Shown: positions 8,286 through 16,883, counted from the stretch's first letter. The stretch: 50,967 nt of DNA from Verrucomicrobiota bacterium (GCA_029556615.1 JAKQDD010000240.1:1-50967), one strand, 5' to 3'. Notes: generated from the sequence alone by a model not told the origin. Numbers and translations are program-made.

Positions 8286-8355
8286 CACGCCAACCGGCTC
8301 CCGCGCGGTGCATGCCCCGGTTCTGACCGGGATCGACGCCCGTGCGCGCCACCTT

Positions 8356-9336
8356 ATGCCCATCGCCCTCGAACAACTCGTCGCGAACGGCCCCGTGATC
8401 ACCGACGGCGCATGGGGCACGGAACTCCAGGCACGAGGGCTCGACCCCGGCGATATCCCTGACCTGTGGAATCTTGCCCGGCCCGAAGCCGTCGCCGAGG
8501 TCGCCCAAGCCTACATCGACGCCGGCAGCCAGATCATCCTCACCAATACCTTCGGAGCCAATCGTATCCGCCTCGGCGACCATGTCCCCGCCAGTCAGGT
8601 CCCCGAAATCAACCGCCGCGGCGTCCAGCTCTCCCGCCAGGCCGCCGCAGGCCGCGCCCTTGTCTTCGCATCGATCGGACCCACAGGCAAACTCCTCCTC
8701 ACCAACGAGGTCACCCCGGAAACCCTCGCCACGGCCTTCACCGAACAAGCCCAAGCCCTCGCCGAAGGAGGCGCCGACGCCCTCGTCATCGAGACCATGG
8801 CTGACCTCACCGAGGCCACCATCGCCCTCGAAGCCGCCAAAACCACCGGCCTCCCCGTCGTCGCTTGCATGGTCTTCGATACCGGCAAAGACAAGGACCG
8901 CACCTTGATGGGCATCACCCCAGAACAAGCGGCCCGCGCCCTGACGGAGGCCGGCGCTGACGCCATCGGCGCCAATTGCGGCGTCGGCATCGAACGCTAC
9001 GTCCCCGTCTGCCGCCGGCTCCGCAATGCCACCCAGCGCCCGGTCTGGATCAAGCCCAACGCCGGATGCCCCACCGTCGTCGAGGGCCGCATCACGTACA
9101 ACACCTCCCCGGCCGAGTTCGCCGCCCATGTCCCCGATCTCCGCGCCGCCGGCGCCAGCTTCATCGGCGGCTGCTGCGGCACCAACCCCCGGTTCATCCA
9201 GGCCATCGCCCAATCCCTCCACCCCACTGCCTTCGAGGACTCCACATTAGCGAGGCGCGGAAGAGAGGGTGGGCAGGCACAGCAGGGTCTTCATGAACCG
9301 GAGGACTCGACTGGGTCTGAGGCGGCGCCTCGCTAG
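8356..9336 (+). CDS. Homocysteine S-methyltransferase family protein, 326 aa
   Basis: This is the zinc-dependent (beta/alpha)8 domain that methylates homocysteine: 'GPVITDGAWGTELQARGL' at the N-terminus, 'ILTNTFGANRIRL', and the three zinc cysteines in 'GANCGVG' and 'GGCCGTNPRF'. It corresponds to the N-terminal module of MetH. With the corrinoid protein just upstream it would make a two-piece cobalamin-dependent methyl transfer system; no folate-binding or reactivation domain is next to it. The last ~25 residues (RRGREGGQAQQGLHEPEDSTGSEAAPR) are not family sequence. They are the translation of an 85-bp repeat element that supplies the TAG stop at 9334-9336. The start ATG at 8356 fits the family start; the frame is open further upstream. 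Confidence 0.92.
   Translation: MPIALEQLVANGPVITDGAWGTELQARGLDPGDIPDLWNLARPEAVAEVAQAYIDAGSQIILTNTFGANRIRLGDHVPASQVPEINRRGVQLSRQAAAGRALVFASIGPTGKLLLTNEVTPETLATAFTEQAQALAEGGADALVIETMADLTEATIALEAAKTTGLPVVACMVFDTGKDKDRTLMGITPEQAARALTEAGADAIGANCGVGIERYVPVCRRLRNATQRPVWIKPNAGCPTVVEGRITYNTSPAEFAAHVPDLRAAGASFIGGCCGTNPRFIQAIAQSLHPTAFEDSTLARRGREGGQAQQGLHEPEDSTGSEAAPR
9233..9334 (+). repeat. 85-bp inverted-repeat element (element A), copy 1, with its flank
   Basis: The element proper spans 9249-9334 (86 bp) and is bounded by perfect 10-base inverted repeats AGCGAGGCGC (9249-9258) and GCGCCTCGCT (9325-9334). It is preceded by the flank TCGAGGACTCCACAT (9233-9247). The right arm GGTCTGAGGCGGCGCCTCGCT is identical to copy 3 at 17019-17039. 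The left flank plus arm (TCGAGGACTCCACATTAGCG) is found again in reverse at 20983-21002 with one change. It is read through by the homocysteine methyltransferase gene and gives it its C-terminal tail. Confidence 0.8.
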
Positions 9337-9337
9337 C

Positions 9338-10045
9338 TCACTTCCTCAATGGCACCTGGAGGGTGAAGTTCACAACGTTCTCCCCCCCCTCGGTCACCGT
9401 GATTTCCCGGGATGCCTCCCCCGCCTTCACATGGCGGGCCACCACGGTGTACTTGCCCGCCGGCAAATCGGCCGGCAGCTTGAACCGCCCTTCACGGTCC
9501 GTCACCGCAAAGTACGGGTGATCCAACACCCCCGCGTAAGCGAACATCCATGGGTGAATGTCACACCGGATCCGAATGAACACCTCAGGCACCGCAAAAC
9601 TCTTCTCCGTCACCATGTTCTGCACCGGTTGCCCAATGTTGAATTCCTTGTTCCCCTTCACCTTCGGCTCCGCATGCACGTTGTGCATCAGGGGATCCGA
9701 GTTCTTGATCCGGAACTTCTGATTGGTCAGCACCCCAAACACCGGGGGCACAAAGAAACAGTCCACTTGATCCAGCAACGGAGTCTCCGCCGGCGCCGCA
9801 AACCGCCGCCCAACCGGCCCCTGCTTCAGGTAGACAAAGACGTTCGCCAACCCGCCCTCCGGGGAAACCACGTAGTGCCGCGTGGTCGCCCCCTCCTTGT
9901 GGAGCTTGGCGCATAAGGCGTCGAACTCGATCTTGATCTCCGGCGGCGGCTTCCCCTCGAGGGTGACACGACCCTTCACCTCCGCCGCCGCCAACGCCCC
10001 GCAGACCGCCATCCCCATCCCCCAGTGGATCAGTTGTGCCCGCAT
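9338..10045 (-). CDS. Exported cupredoxin-like / carboxypeptidase-regulatory-like protein, 235 aa
   Basis: A signal peptide is visible (MRAQLIHWGMGMAVCGALAAA). The central part is a plastocyanin-type fold: 'DPLMHNVHAEP' supplies a histidine and 'IRCDIHPWMFAYAGV' has the C-x2-H-x2-M copper-ligand triplet. The C-terminal part (DHPYFAVTDREGRFKLPADLPAGKYTVVARH) is a carboxypeptidase-regulatory-like/transthyretin-like beta domain. Proteins of this plan occur beside cytochromes and c-type electron carriers, but none are adjacent here. A copper electron carrier or a surface adhesion/transport helper are both possible. The ATG at 10045 is preferred over one at 10084 because it starts the signal peptide. 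Its stop lies two bases beyond the stop of the convergent methyltransferase gene. Confidence 0.8.
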   Translation of the reverse strand: MRAQLIHWGMGMAVCGALAAAEVKGRVTLEGKPPPEIKIEFDALCAKLHKEGATTRHYVVSPEGGLANVFVYLKQGPVGRRFAAPAETPLLDQVDCFFVPPVFGVLTNQKFRIKNSDPLMHNVHAEPKVKGNKEFNIGQPVQNMVTEKSFAVPEVFIRIRCDIHPWMFAYAGVLDHPYFAVTDREGRFKLPADLPAGKYTVVARHVKAGEASREITVTEGGENVVNFTLQVPLRK

Positions 10046-10167
10046 GCTCTGTTGTCTCCAATACCAACGCCCAAACGCTACCACCCCCCTCCCTCACCCG
10101 CAAGCAACGGACGCCGCCGATTTGGCGTGCGTCCCATCGCCCCTCACGCCATAACAGGCCCGCACGT

Positions 10168-11613
10168 ATGGAATACGAAGGGGTCATCGGACTCGAGACG
10201 CATGTCCAGCTCAAAACCCGATCCAAAATGTGGTGCGGCTGCGCCAACGAGTTCGGAGCACCCCCCAATACCCGCGTCTGCCCCGTCTGCCTCGGCCTGC
10301 CCGGCGTCCTCCCCGTCGCCAACGACGAGGCCCTCCAATTGACCGTCCTCACCGGCCTCCTGCTCGAGTGCGAGATCCCCCCAGCCGCCCAATTCGACCG
10401 GAAGAACTACTTCTATCCGGACATGCCCAAGAACTACCAGATCACCCAATACGCCTCCCCATCCACCCGGTCCGGCCACCTCGACTTCGAATACGACGGC
10501 GCCCTCTGCCGCGTCCGAATCACCCGGGCCCACCTCGAAGAGGACGTCGGCAAGTCCTTCCACTTCGCCCATCACAGCGGCGTGGACTTCAACCGCGCCG
10601 GCGTGCCCCTGCTCGAAATCGTCTCGGAACCCGATATCACCAGCCCCGGCATGGCCTACGCCTACCTCTCCGCCCTCAAGGACCTCCTCGTCCATGCCGG
10701 GATCAGCGACTGCGACATGGAAAAAGGCATGGTCCGCTGCGATGTCAATGTCAGCGTCCGCCCCCGCAGCACCGCCGCCCTCGGCGCCAAAATCGAAATC
10801 AAAAACATGAACAGCTTCAGTGGCGTCCGGCGCGCCCTCGAATTCGAGATCCCACGCCAAATCGCCATCCTCGAAGCCGGCGGCCAGCTCGTCCAGGAAA
10901 CCCGACGCTGGGATGAACCTTCCGGCACCACCGAGCCCATGCGATCCAAGGAGGATGCCCACGATTACCGCTACTTCCCCGACCCCGATCTCATGGTGTT
11001 CCAACCCGGCCCCGCCTGGCTCGACGCGGTCCGACGTCGGAAAGTCGAGACTCCCCTCGCCCGCAAACGGCGGTTCATGGCCGATTACCAACTCCCCGAA
11101 GCCGACGCCCGCACGTTCGTCGATGATCTCCCCCTGGGCGACTACTTCGCCGCGCTCGCCCCCCAATGCCCCCACCCCAAAACCCTCGCCAACTGGATCA
11201 TCAATAACCTCCGCGCCCACCTCGCCCAACACGCGTCCACCCTCGCCGATCTCAAGTTCCCCCCGGACGCCTGGCTCGAGCTCGTCGCGCTCATCCAAAG
11301 CGGCCGGCTCAGCTCCCGCCTCGCCCAGGAGGTCTTCGCCGAAATGGCCGCCACCGGCCACCGGCCCGCCGCCATCGTCGCCCGCCGCGGTCTCGACCAG
11401 CTCAGTGATGCCGCCGCCCTCGAACGGCTCTGTGAGGAAGCCATCGCCGCCAACCCCAGAAGCGTCGCCGATTACCGCGCCGGCAAGGCCGCCGCCCTCA
11501 ACTTCCTCAAAGGTCAGGTCATGAAACTCAGCAAGGGCAAGGCCAACCCCGCCCTCGTCGGCGAAATCCTGGCGAGGCGCGCCTCAGACCAAACCAAGTC
11601 CCCAGGCCCATGA
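10168..11613 (+). CDS. gatB: Aspartyl/glutamyl-tRNA amidotransferase subunit B, 481 aa
   Basis: GatB together with GatA and GatC converts misacylated Glu-tRNA(Gln) or Asp-tRNA(Asn) to the amide form in the cytoplasm. Diagnostic text includes 'YEGVIGLETHVQLKTRSKMWCGC', 'NTRVCPVCLGLPGVLP', 'DRKNYFYPDMPKNYQITQY', 'EDVGKSF', 'GVPLLEIVSEPD', 'MRCDVNVSVRP'-type text (MVRCDVNVS), 'IEIKNMNSF' and 'RSKEDAHDYRYFPDPDL'. The C-terminal helical/YqeY domain is complete to 'GKANPALVGEIL'. The final residues LARRASDQTKSPGP come from the arm of a repeat element that begins at 11572. gatA and gatC are not in the window. The start at 10168 matches the family; the longer open frame from 10036 crosses the neighbour's promoter region. 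Confidence 0.97.
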   Translation: MEYEGVIGLETHVQLKTRSKMWCGCANEFGAPPNTRVCPVCLGLPGVLPVANDEALQLTVLTGLLLECEIPPAAQFDRKNYFYPDMPKNYQITQYASPSTRSGHLDFEYDGALCRVRITRAHLEEDVGKSFHFAHHSGVDFNRAGVPLLEIVSEPDITSPGMAYAYLSALKDLLVHAGISDCDMEKGMVRCDVNVSVRPRSTAALGAKIEIKNMNSFSGVRRALEFEIPRQIAILEAGGQLVQETRRWDEPSGTTEPMRSKEDAHDYRYFPDPDLMVFQPGPAWLDAVRRRKVETPLARKRRFMADYQLPEADARTFVDDLPLGDYFAALAPQCPHPKTLANWIINNLRAHLAQHASTLADLKFPPDAWLELVALIQSGRLSSRLAQEVFAEMAATGHRPAAIVARRGLDQLSDAAALERLCEEAIAANPRSVADYRAGKAAALNFLKGQVMKLSKGKANPALVGEILARRASDQTKSPGP

Positions 11614-11735
11614 CGAGCCGGCACCCCTCTCGCTCGAGCCCTCCCCCCACGCCGTTGTCGCAGGGGAAGGGAAGAACCGCCGCGCGGACTCCATTCAGCG
11701 ATCGGCGTGTGCGAACCCAAGTCGAGGACTCCACC
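11572..11735 (-). repeat. Decayed element A, copy 2 (one arm plus flank motif)
   Basis: GCGAGGCGCGCCTCAGACC (11572-11590) is the reverse complement of the element's right arm and contains the perfect 12-base palindrome GAGGCGCGCCTC. The other arm is not intact. The flank motif AGTCGAGGACTCCAC appears at 11720-11734, directly before the ATG of the next gene. The arm encodes the last residues of GatB. Confidence 0.6.
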
Positions 11736-12605
11736 ATGATTCCACTCCACTCCACCTCCGCCACCCGCCCGGCCCCGCAACGCCATGCCCCCCGGCTCCC
11801 AATCGCTGCCTGGACTCTCCTCGCCCTGCTCGCTCTCGCCCCAGGGTGCCGGTCCACCCCCGCCTCCACCCCGACCCCGCGCGAACCGCTCGCCTTCCGC
11901 GTCATGTCTTATAACATCCACCACGGCGAAGGCACCGACCGCAAGATCGACCTCGACCGCATCGCCCGCCTCATCCTCGAACACCAGGCGGATGTCGTCG
12001 CCCTCCAGGAGGTCGACCGCGGCGTGGCACGCACCGACCGCAGGGACCTGCCCAACGAATTGGCCGCCCTCACCCGCATGACCTGCGTCTTCAGCAATAA
12101 CTTCGCCTACCAGGGCGGCGAATACGGCAATGCCGTCCTCACCCGCTTCCCCGTCCGAACCTGGACCAATACCCACTACCACATGCTGCGCCCGGGCGAA
12201 CAGCGCGGCGTCCTCCAGATCCGCCTCGACCTCCCCGGCAATCGCCCGCTCCTCTTTCTCAGCACCCACCTCGATTTCCGCCCCGACGACGCCGAGCGCC
12301 TCTCCAATATCGCCGAGCTCGAAGCCATCGCCCGAGCCCAGCCCGACATCCCCATGCTGGTTTGCGGCGATTTCAACGACGTGCCCGGCAGCCCCACCCA
12401 CCAGGCCATGGCCCGCCTCTTCGACGACGCCTGGCAACTCGTCGGCCAGGGCGATGGCTTCACCATCCCGTCCACCAAACCCAATAAACGAATCGATTAC
12501 ATCTGGATCCGCCGCCCAGCCCCTCTCCATCCCCGCCACGCCTGGGTCCCCGCCAGCCTCGCCTCCGACCACCTGCCCCCTGTCGTCAGCCTCGAGATGC
12601 CGTAA
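11736..12605 (+). CDS. Endonuclease/exonuclease/phosphatase (EEP) family lipoprotein, 289 aa
   Basis: The N-terminus is a lipoprotein signal (WTLLALLALAPGC, cysteine about residue 37), so the enzyme is tethered to a membrane. The EEP metal-hydrolase motifs follow in order: 'VMSYNIHHGEG' (Asn), 'VVALQEVDRG' (Glu), 'LLFLSTHLDF', 'MLVCGDFNDVPGSP' (Asp/Asn) and 'LASDHLPPVVSLEM' (Asp-His). The family cleaves phosphodiester or phosphoester bonds in nucleic acids, inositol phosphates or sphingolipids; an exported lipoprotein form suggests an extracytoplasmic substrate such as a phospholipid or nucleic acid. The ATG at 11736 is chosen over 11610 because it begins the signal and the upstream codons are repeat DNA. 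Its 3' end overlaps that of the convergent propeller gene by 20 bases. Confidence 0.88.
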   Translation: MIPLHSTSATRPAPQRHAPRLPIAAWTLLALLALAPGCRSTPASTPTPREPLAFRVMSYNIHHGEGTDRKIDLDRIARLILEHQADVVALQEVDRGVARTDRRDLPNELAALTRMTCVFSNNFAYQGGEYGNAVLTRFPVRTWTNTHYHMLRPGEQRGVLQIRLDLPGNRPLLFLSTHLDFRPDDAERLSNIAELEAIARAQPDIPMLVCGDFNDVPGSPTHQAMARLFDDAWQLVGQGDGFTIPSTKPNKRIDYIWIRRPAPLHPRHAWVPASLASDHLPPVVSLEMP

Positions 12606-15261
12606 TCCGCAGCCGGTACAAGCGTGCCTTGGCCCCCTCGGCAACAACCAGGACGTGCCGGTTCCCCGCCACACCCTCCACCGCCTGCCACATCCCATCC
12701 ACGCGGTCCGACCACTCGAGCATCACCCCCGTCAAACCCAGGTCCCAGAATAGCTCGACAGCCCCGTCCTCAAGAGCCCGAAACTGCAGCGTCGGACGCA
12801 GACTCGCGTCCTCTGTGGGCGCTACCGAGAGATCATACAGCACCGGTGTGGACCCTTCGGCCGCGGATTGCAGCGTCACATCCACCTCGAGGTACTTCCC
12901 CGCAGGCGTTGCCTGAAGCCGTTCGCCCGATACCGCCGTCTCCCATCCCGACCAGTGCCGCCGATCGGCAGACGTCCGAACGCGCACCGTGATCCGCGTG
13001 CCCTCCGGTTCGACGCCGGTCCAGTCGAGACGCCCCCAGGCCGCCCCCGGCAGCCGTGAATCGTGAACCACCGTCCATGTCCCGTAACGCAGCGTCGCCG
13101 TCCGCGACAGAATCCCCGTCATGTCGCTGTAACCATAGTGCAGGCCGCCGATGATCCGCTTCTCGAGATCAACGCGGTTCGCCTGCGGATCAATCCGCTT
13201 CACATACTCGTCGCCATAGTTCACCACCCACACCTTGCCGCCGGCGTCCACCGTCACCCCGGTGGGCGTGGCGCCAACCGGAATCGTCGCCCGAATCAAC
13301 CCGTCGTTCGACCAGCGCGTCACCGTCCCCGGCCCCGAGTCCGCAGTCCAAACATCCCCATCCTCCGTCACCGCCACCCCGCGCGACTCGTAAACGCCGC
13401 CCACGGTCCATTCCACCGCCCCGCTCGCCACGTCCAACCGCGTCAGCTTCGTGCTCCGCCAACCGGCGACAAACAGATGGTTGCTCCGATCCAAACCCAG
13501 ACCGTAGGTCGTGTGCCCAAGGTCCACCGTCCGGAATAGCCCCGTCGCCGGGTCCAGCCGCAACAGGTTCTGCGTGTCCAGCCCGGAGGACCAGAGTATC
13601 CCCCGGGCGTCAATCACCGCCCCGTACGCCTTGTGGTTCACCGACGAGAAATGCACCACCCGCCGCAGCGCGCCCGTCTGCCCGTCCACATGATAATACG
13701 TCTGTGTGTCGTAGGTCCCCAGCCAGACGTTGCCATCCCGATCAACCGCCACACCCCGCACCCCGGGATTCCGGTCGTCATCCGTGTAGATTCCCGTGTA
13801 CACCCCCGGCGCCGCCGCCTGCTCGAGCCCGGGAATCAACACCACCTCCAGCAAGACACACTCGTCCTCCCCCCACGGCAGCATCTCGTCCGCCGTGATG
13901 TCCCCGTCGCCGTCCCGGTCGGTCGAGGTCTCGATCAGACCATCGCCATCCCGATCCGCACACTGCCCGCCCTCGAACAACCCGATCTTCACCGCCGTCC
14001 CAATCCGGCGGTTCGCCACCCAGCAGTTGCCCTGCTGATCGATCGTCGTCCGGGACGGATTCCCGTTGAGCCGGTCCGGACCCGTCCGGTACCGCGCCAG
14101 CTCCCGACCCGTCCGCGTGTCGATCTTCGATACGGTCCCCTCATTCGAGTTCGGCACCCAGAGAAACGGCAGCGTCATCGACTCCGCCGCCAATTGCAGC
14201 TGATCCCGCACGCCGTCGCCCGTGACTCCCGCCAGATTGCCTCGCTCGAAGTCCTCGCTGGTCGTATAGAGCCCCCCCTGCGCCATCGTGCTGTCCGGAA
14301 TGATCGCCGTCAGCATCCGCACTGCATCCGCGCGCGCCGGGTCGTTCGCCGATTCCGCTGTCAGAAGAACCTGGCTGATGCTCACCCCTTGAACGCTCGC
14401 ATCGCCCGCCACCTCGACCCGAAACTCGACGGCCGCATTCAGCGCCAGGGCCGGCAAGACCCATCCCTCCCCTGTCACCGCCGCCGTCACGTCCGCACCC
14501 CCCACGAGGGCATCCACGTACCTCACCCGCCATCCCCCAGCCCCGCCATCCCCCCGCAGCGTGAAAACGTCCGCCCGATTGCCGTCGTTCACCAGCCGCA
14601 CATAATAGGAAATCGACACGTCCGGATCCGTCTCCTGCGCCTTGGTCTGGCCCGCCCCCGTCCGGTTGAAAACGTTGTCCCCGAGATGCCGATAGTCAAA
14701 CTCCCGCCTGACCATCAGGTCCGGTTGCACCCGCGGCTCGCACGTCGTGATCGTGCGAATCGTGTCCCGACGGACCGGCGAACTCTCAGGCCAGCCGCTG
14801 ATCAGGATCGTTCCGGCATGCTCGGCCCCCACCTGAGGCCCTGCCGTCACTTCCACCCGGAATGTCCGCGCCGTCCCCGAGTTGACACGGGGCACAGCGT
14901 GCCCAACGGCAGATCCCACCGCGCCCGTGATGTCCCGCCCGCCCGACAGCGCATCGTAATACCGCACCGTCCATCCGCCCCCGCCCGTGGCACCCTGCAA
15001 CCGCAGAGTCTCCGTCCCGCTCCCGATGTAGCGCACCTGAAACTCGTAGACCGCCGCACGCCCCGCCGGCACCGTCTGCGACCGGGTCTGCGACTCGACG
15101 CTGAACACATTCCCTCCCCCATACGCCGATTCGCCATGGCTCCGAATCAGAAGATCCACAAACCCGTCCGCCGCAACGCACCGCCCCGCTCCCCACACCA
15201 ATCCCCCAGCCACCATCACCGCCGCCCAGGCTCCGTGACGTGCAATGCAGAATCGGCGCAT
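12586..15261 (-). CDS. Exported streptogramin-lyase-like (Vgb/NHL) beta-propeller protein, 891 aa
   Basis: A signal peptide opens the protein (MRRFCIARHGAWAAVMVAGG...CVAADG). Residues about 30-310 contain two repeated beta domains, each with 'YY-x-RLVNDGNRADVFTLRG'-like or 'YEFQVRYIGSGTETLRLQG' text followed by 'W-x-VRY-x-DAL-x-GG-x-DIT', an extracellular module. Residues about 350-740 are a propeller of Vgb/NHL blades ('NCWVANRRIGTAVKIG', 'GVAVDRDGNVWLGTYDTQTYY', 'GVAVTEDGDVWTADSGPGTV', 'GVTVDAGGKVWVVNYGDEYVKRID') interrupted by an acidic DxDGDG stretch that may bind calcium. The C-terminal ~60 residues resemble the sorting-like tail of this lineage. It is secreted; enzymatic activity is not evident. 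It follows its own start closely after the CPBP protease gene (27 bases), so the two may be co-transcribed. Confidence 0.82.
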   Translation of the reverse strand: MRRFCIARHGAWAAVMVAGGLVWGAGRCVAADGFVDLLIRSHGESAYGGGNVFSVESQTRSQTVPAGRAAVYEFQVRYIGSGTETLRLQGATGGGGWTVRYYDALSGGRDITGAVGSAVGHAVPRVNSGTARTFRVEVTAGPQVGAEHAGTILISGWPESSPVRRDTIRTITTCEPRVQPDLMVRREFDYRHLGDNVFNRTGAGQTKAQETDPDVSISYYVRLVNDGNRADVFTLRGDGGAGGWRVRYVDALVGGADVTAAVTGEGWVLPALALNAAVEFRVEVAGDASVQGVSISQVLLTAESANDPARADAVRMLTAIIPDSTMAQGGLYTTSEDFERGNLAGVTGDGVRDQLQLAAESMTLPFLWVPNSNEGTVSKIDTRTGRELARYRTGPDRLNGNPSRTTIDQQGNCWVANRRIGTAVKIGLFEGGQCADRDGDGLIETSTDRDGDGDITADEMLPWGEDECVLLEVVLIPGLEQAAAPGVYTGIYTDDDRNPGVRGVAVDRDGNVWLGTYDTQTYYHVDGQTGALRRVVHFSSVNHKAYGAVIDARGILWSSGLDTQNLLRLDPATGLFRTVDLGHTTYGLGLDRSNHLFVAGWRSTKLTRLDVASGAVEWTVGGVYESRGVAVTEDGDVWTADSGPGTVTRWSNDGLIRATIPVGATPTGVTVDAGGKVWVVNYGDEYVKRIDPQANRVDLEKRIIGGLHYGYSDMTGILSRTATLRYGTWTVVHDSRLPGAAWGRLDWTGVEPEGTRITVRVRTSADRRHWSGWETAVSGERLQATPAGKYLEVDVTLQSAAEGSTPVLYDLSVAPTEDASLRPTLQFRALEDGAVELFWDLGLTGVMLEWSDRVDGMWQAVEGVAGNRHVLVVAEGAKARLYRLRITASRG

Positions 15262-15288
15262 GCCTGCCCCTCCGGCGCAACCCCTCCC

Positions 15289-16005
15289 TCACCAGAACTG
15301 CCACGCCCCCCGGTACACCACGTGGATGCCCAGGAGCAAGTTCGTGATCGCGTGCGCTGTGATCGCGTCCCCCAGCCGCTTCTTCCAACAAACCAACCCC
15401 TGGTACGCAAACCCGCACAGAATCCCCGCCAGCCATTGCTGATGCTCAAACCCGAAAAACAACGCCGTCACCAGGAACGGCGTCCACAGAAACTGGCCCA
15501 GCGGCACCTGCTCGAAGTGCGGCTTCGCAATGAACCGATACAGAAACGACCGGAAAAAAACCTCCTCGAGCGGCGGCACCACCAGCGATGACCCCACAAT
15601 CCGTATCCCGATGAAAAACAGCGCGAGCGCGCTGCCCCCGCCGAAAAAAGCCGGCGGATTCCACGCCGCCGCTTCGATCTCCGCTGCCGTCTTCGCTTTC
15701 CCCAAGCCCACCTTCGCGAACAGAGCGTCCGTGTGCGGATACGCCCCGTCGAGGCCAACCCAGAGCACAAAGACCCCCACTCCCACCCCGATCGCCGCCG
15801 GACTCAGCACCCACTTCATCTCCGCCACGTAGGGGCGCATCAGCCAGATCAGCCAGGCCCCCACCGCCGTCTTCACCGCGTACATCCAGTACGTCGAGGC
15901 CTCCCCAAACGAACCCTGCAGGAACGTCAGCAGGAGAAAAACAATGAAAGGCAATACCCTCGCCTTCACCGGCGACTGGGCCAATTGTCGTTGCACGGCT
16001 TGCAC
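15289..16005 (-). CDS. CPBP-family intramembrane glutamic endopeptidase, about 238 aa
   Basis: About seven hydrophobic helices are visible. The family motifs are present: 'PPLEEVFFRSFLYRF' (EE-x3-R), 'ALFFGFEHQQWLAGILCGFAYQGLV' (F-x3-H) and 'GDAITAHAITNLLLGIHV' (H-x3-N). Abi/CPBP proteases include the CAAX prenyl protease relatives, and the layout 'YWMYAVKTAVGAWLIWLMRPYVAEM' resembles the members that accompany exosortase systems, although no exosortase lies here. The start is uncertain: the frame is open to an ATG at 16080, but that part overlaps the ankyrin gene and is arginine-rich. GTG at 16005 (GGCGGG just before it) or GTG at 15996 look more natural. It lies between the ankyrin lipoprotein and the propeller gene on the same strand. 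Confidence 0.85.
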   Translation of the reverse strand: MQAVQRQLAQSPVKARVLPFIVFLLLTFLQGSFGEASTYWMYAVKTAVGAWLIWLMRPYVAEMKWVLSPAAIGVGVGVFVLWVGLDGAYPHTDALFAKVGLGKAKTAAEIEAAAWNPPAFFGGGSALALFFIGIRIVGSSLVVPPLEEVFFRSFLYRFIAKPHFEQVPLGQFLWTPFLVTALFFGFEHQQWLAGILCGFAYQGLVCWKKRLGDAITAHAITNLLLGIHVVYRGAWQFW

Positions 16006-16045
16006 CCCGCCATTCCAGCGAATCCACCGCCCACGGCAAGCACGA

Positions 16046-16477
16046 TCAGAAGGCGTCGAGCACCTCCGACACGCCCACACCCCCGTCGATCAATGCCCGG
16101 CCGCCCCGCTGTTGTCCCGCCGCCTGACCCGCCTCAAGCCGCCCCTCGAGACACTGCACAATCGACGTCAGCCCCTTGCTCCGCGCCAGGTCGATCGGCG
16201 TCTTCCCCTCCGGCCCCGTCCGCTTCACGTCCGCACCCGCTTCCGCAAGCAATTGGACCATCGCCAGATCCCCCTTCATCGCCGCCAGATGAAGCGCCGT
16301 CCAGCCCGACGTGTTCTTCGTATTCAAGTCCGACTTCGCCGCAATGTGCTTGCGCACCGCCGGGTAATTGCCGTCCTCGACCGCCTTGTGCAACGACGTG
16401 CTCGGCGCCCCGCCGCAGCCAATCAGCACCAGACACCCAACCCACACGGAACCCCAATAGCCAATACGCGGTCTCAT
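16046..16477 (-). CDS. Small ankyrin-repeat lipoprotein, 143 aa
   Basis: The N-terminus is a lipoprotein signal (MRPRIGYWGSVWVGCLVLIGCGG; modified cysteine about residue 21). It is followed by two clear ankyrin repeats ('SLHKAVEDGNYPAVRKHIAAKSDLNTKN', 'GWTALHLAAMKGDLAMVQLLAEAGADV') and a third weaker one ('EGKTPIDLARSKGLTSIVQCLEG'). It probably acts as a membrane-tethered protein-binding module in the periplasm; the partner is unknown. The ATG at 16477 is preferred to 16618, whose extension is only arginine-rich antisense-like sequence. Downstream on the same strand is the CPBP protease gene, beginning about 40 bases on. Confidence 0.82.
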   Translation of the reverse strand: MRPRIGYWGSVWVGCLVLIGCGGAPSTSLHKAVEDGNYPAVRKHIAAKSDLNTKNTSGWTALHLAAMKGDLAMVQLLAEAGADVKRTGPEGKTPIDLARSKGLTSIVQCLEGRLEAGQAAGQQRGGRALIDGGVGVSEVLDAF

Positions 16478-16526
16478 GCGGCCTTGGTAGCGCGTCACCC
16501 CATCCTTGGCGAGCGCAAATCCTGGC

Positions 16527-16883
16527 CTACTGCCCCGCGAGCGTCTTCTTGCCCTCGGCCTTCGCCTTCGCCCACCGCGCCTTCGCCGCCGCGGACAGCA
16601 GCTTCCGCCCTCCCGCACTCAGCGTCGCCTTGGGCTTCGCCGGGGCCTTTGGCCGCTTCGCCGCCCTGAAGTTCGCCCACCGCGCCCGAGCCGCTGCCGC
16701 AATCGCCGCCCGGCCCTTCGCCGACAACCGCCGCTTCTTCACCGCGGCCTTCGGCGCCCCCGCCTTCGCGGATGCCCCACCGACGATTGCCGCGAGTTCC
16801 GTCTCGAGCGCGGCGATCTGCTCCTTGACCGCGATAAGACGCTTGAGTTGGGCCAGTGTCACGTTCTCGATTGATCGGCTCAT
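16527..16883 (-). CDS. Small basic Lys/Ala-rich protein, probable DNA- or RNA-binding, 118 aa
   Basis: The first ~35 residues form a helix ('VTLAQLKRLIAVKEQIAALETELAAIVG'), a likely dimerising coiled coil. The rest is Lys/Arg/Ala-rich with two copies of one motif: 'LSAKGRAAIAAAARARWANFRA' and 'LSAGGRKLLSAAAKARWAKAKA'. Such 'AAARARWAK' proteins are widespread in Verrucomicrobia and Planctomycetes and are uncharacterised as far as I know. The charge and repeat suggest nucleic-acid binding, like a histone H1 tail or an H-NS-like architecture. It ends 50 bases before the ankyrin lipoprotein gene starts, on the same strand. Confidence 0.75.
   Translation of the reverse strand: MSRSIENVTLAQLKRLIAVKEQIAALETELAAIVGGASAKAGAPKAAVKKRRLSAKGRAAIAAAARARWANFRAAKRPKAPAKPKATLSAGGRKLLSAAAKARWAKAKAEGKKTLAGQ

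Noticed and set aside
13633..15591. 652-codon open frame on the plus strand
   Set aside because: Arg/Pro/His-rich shadow of the beta-propeller gene and crossing into the CPBP protease gene on the other strand.
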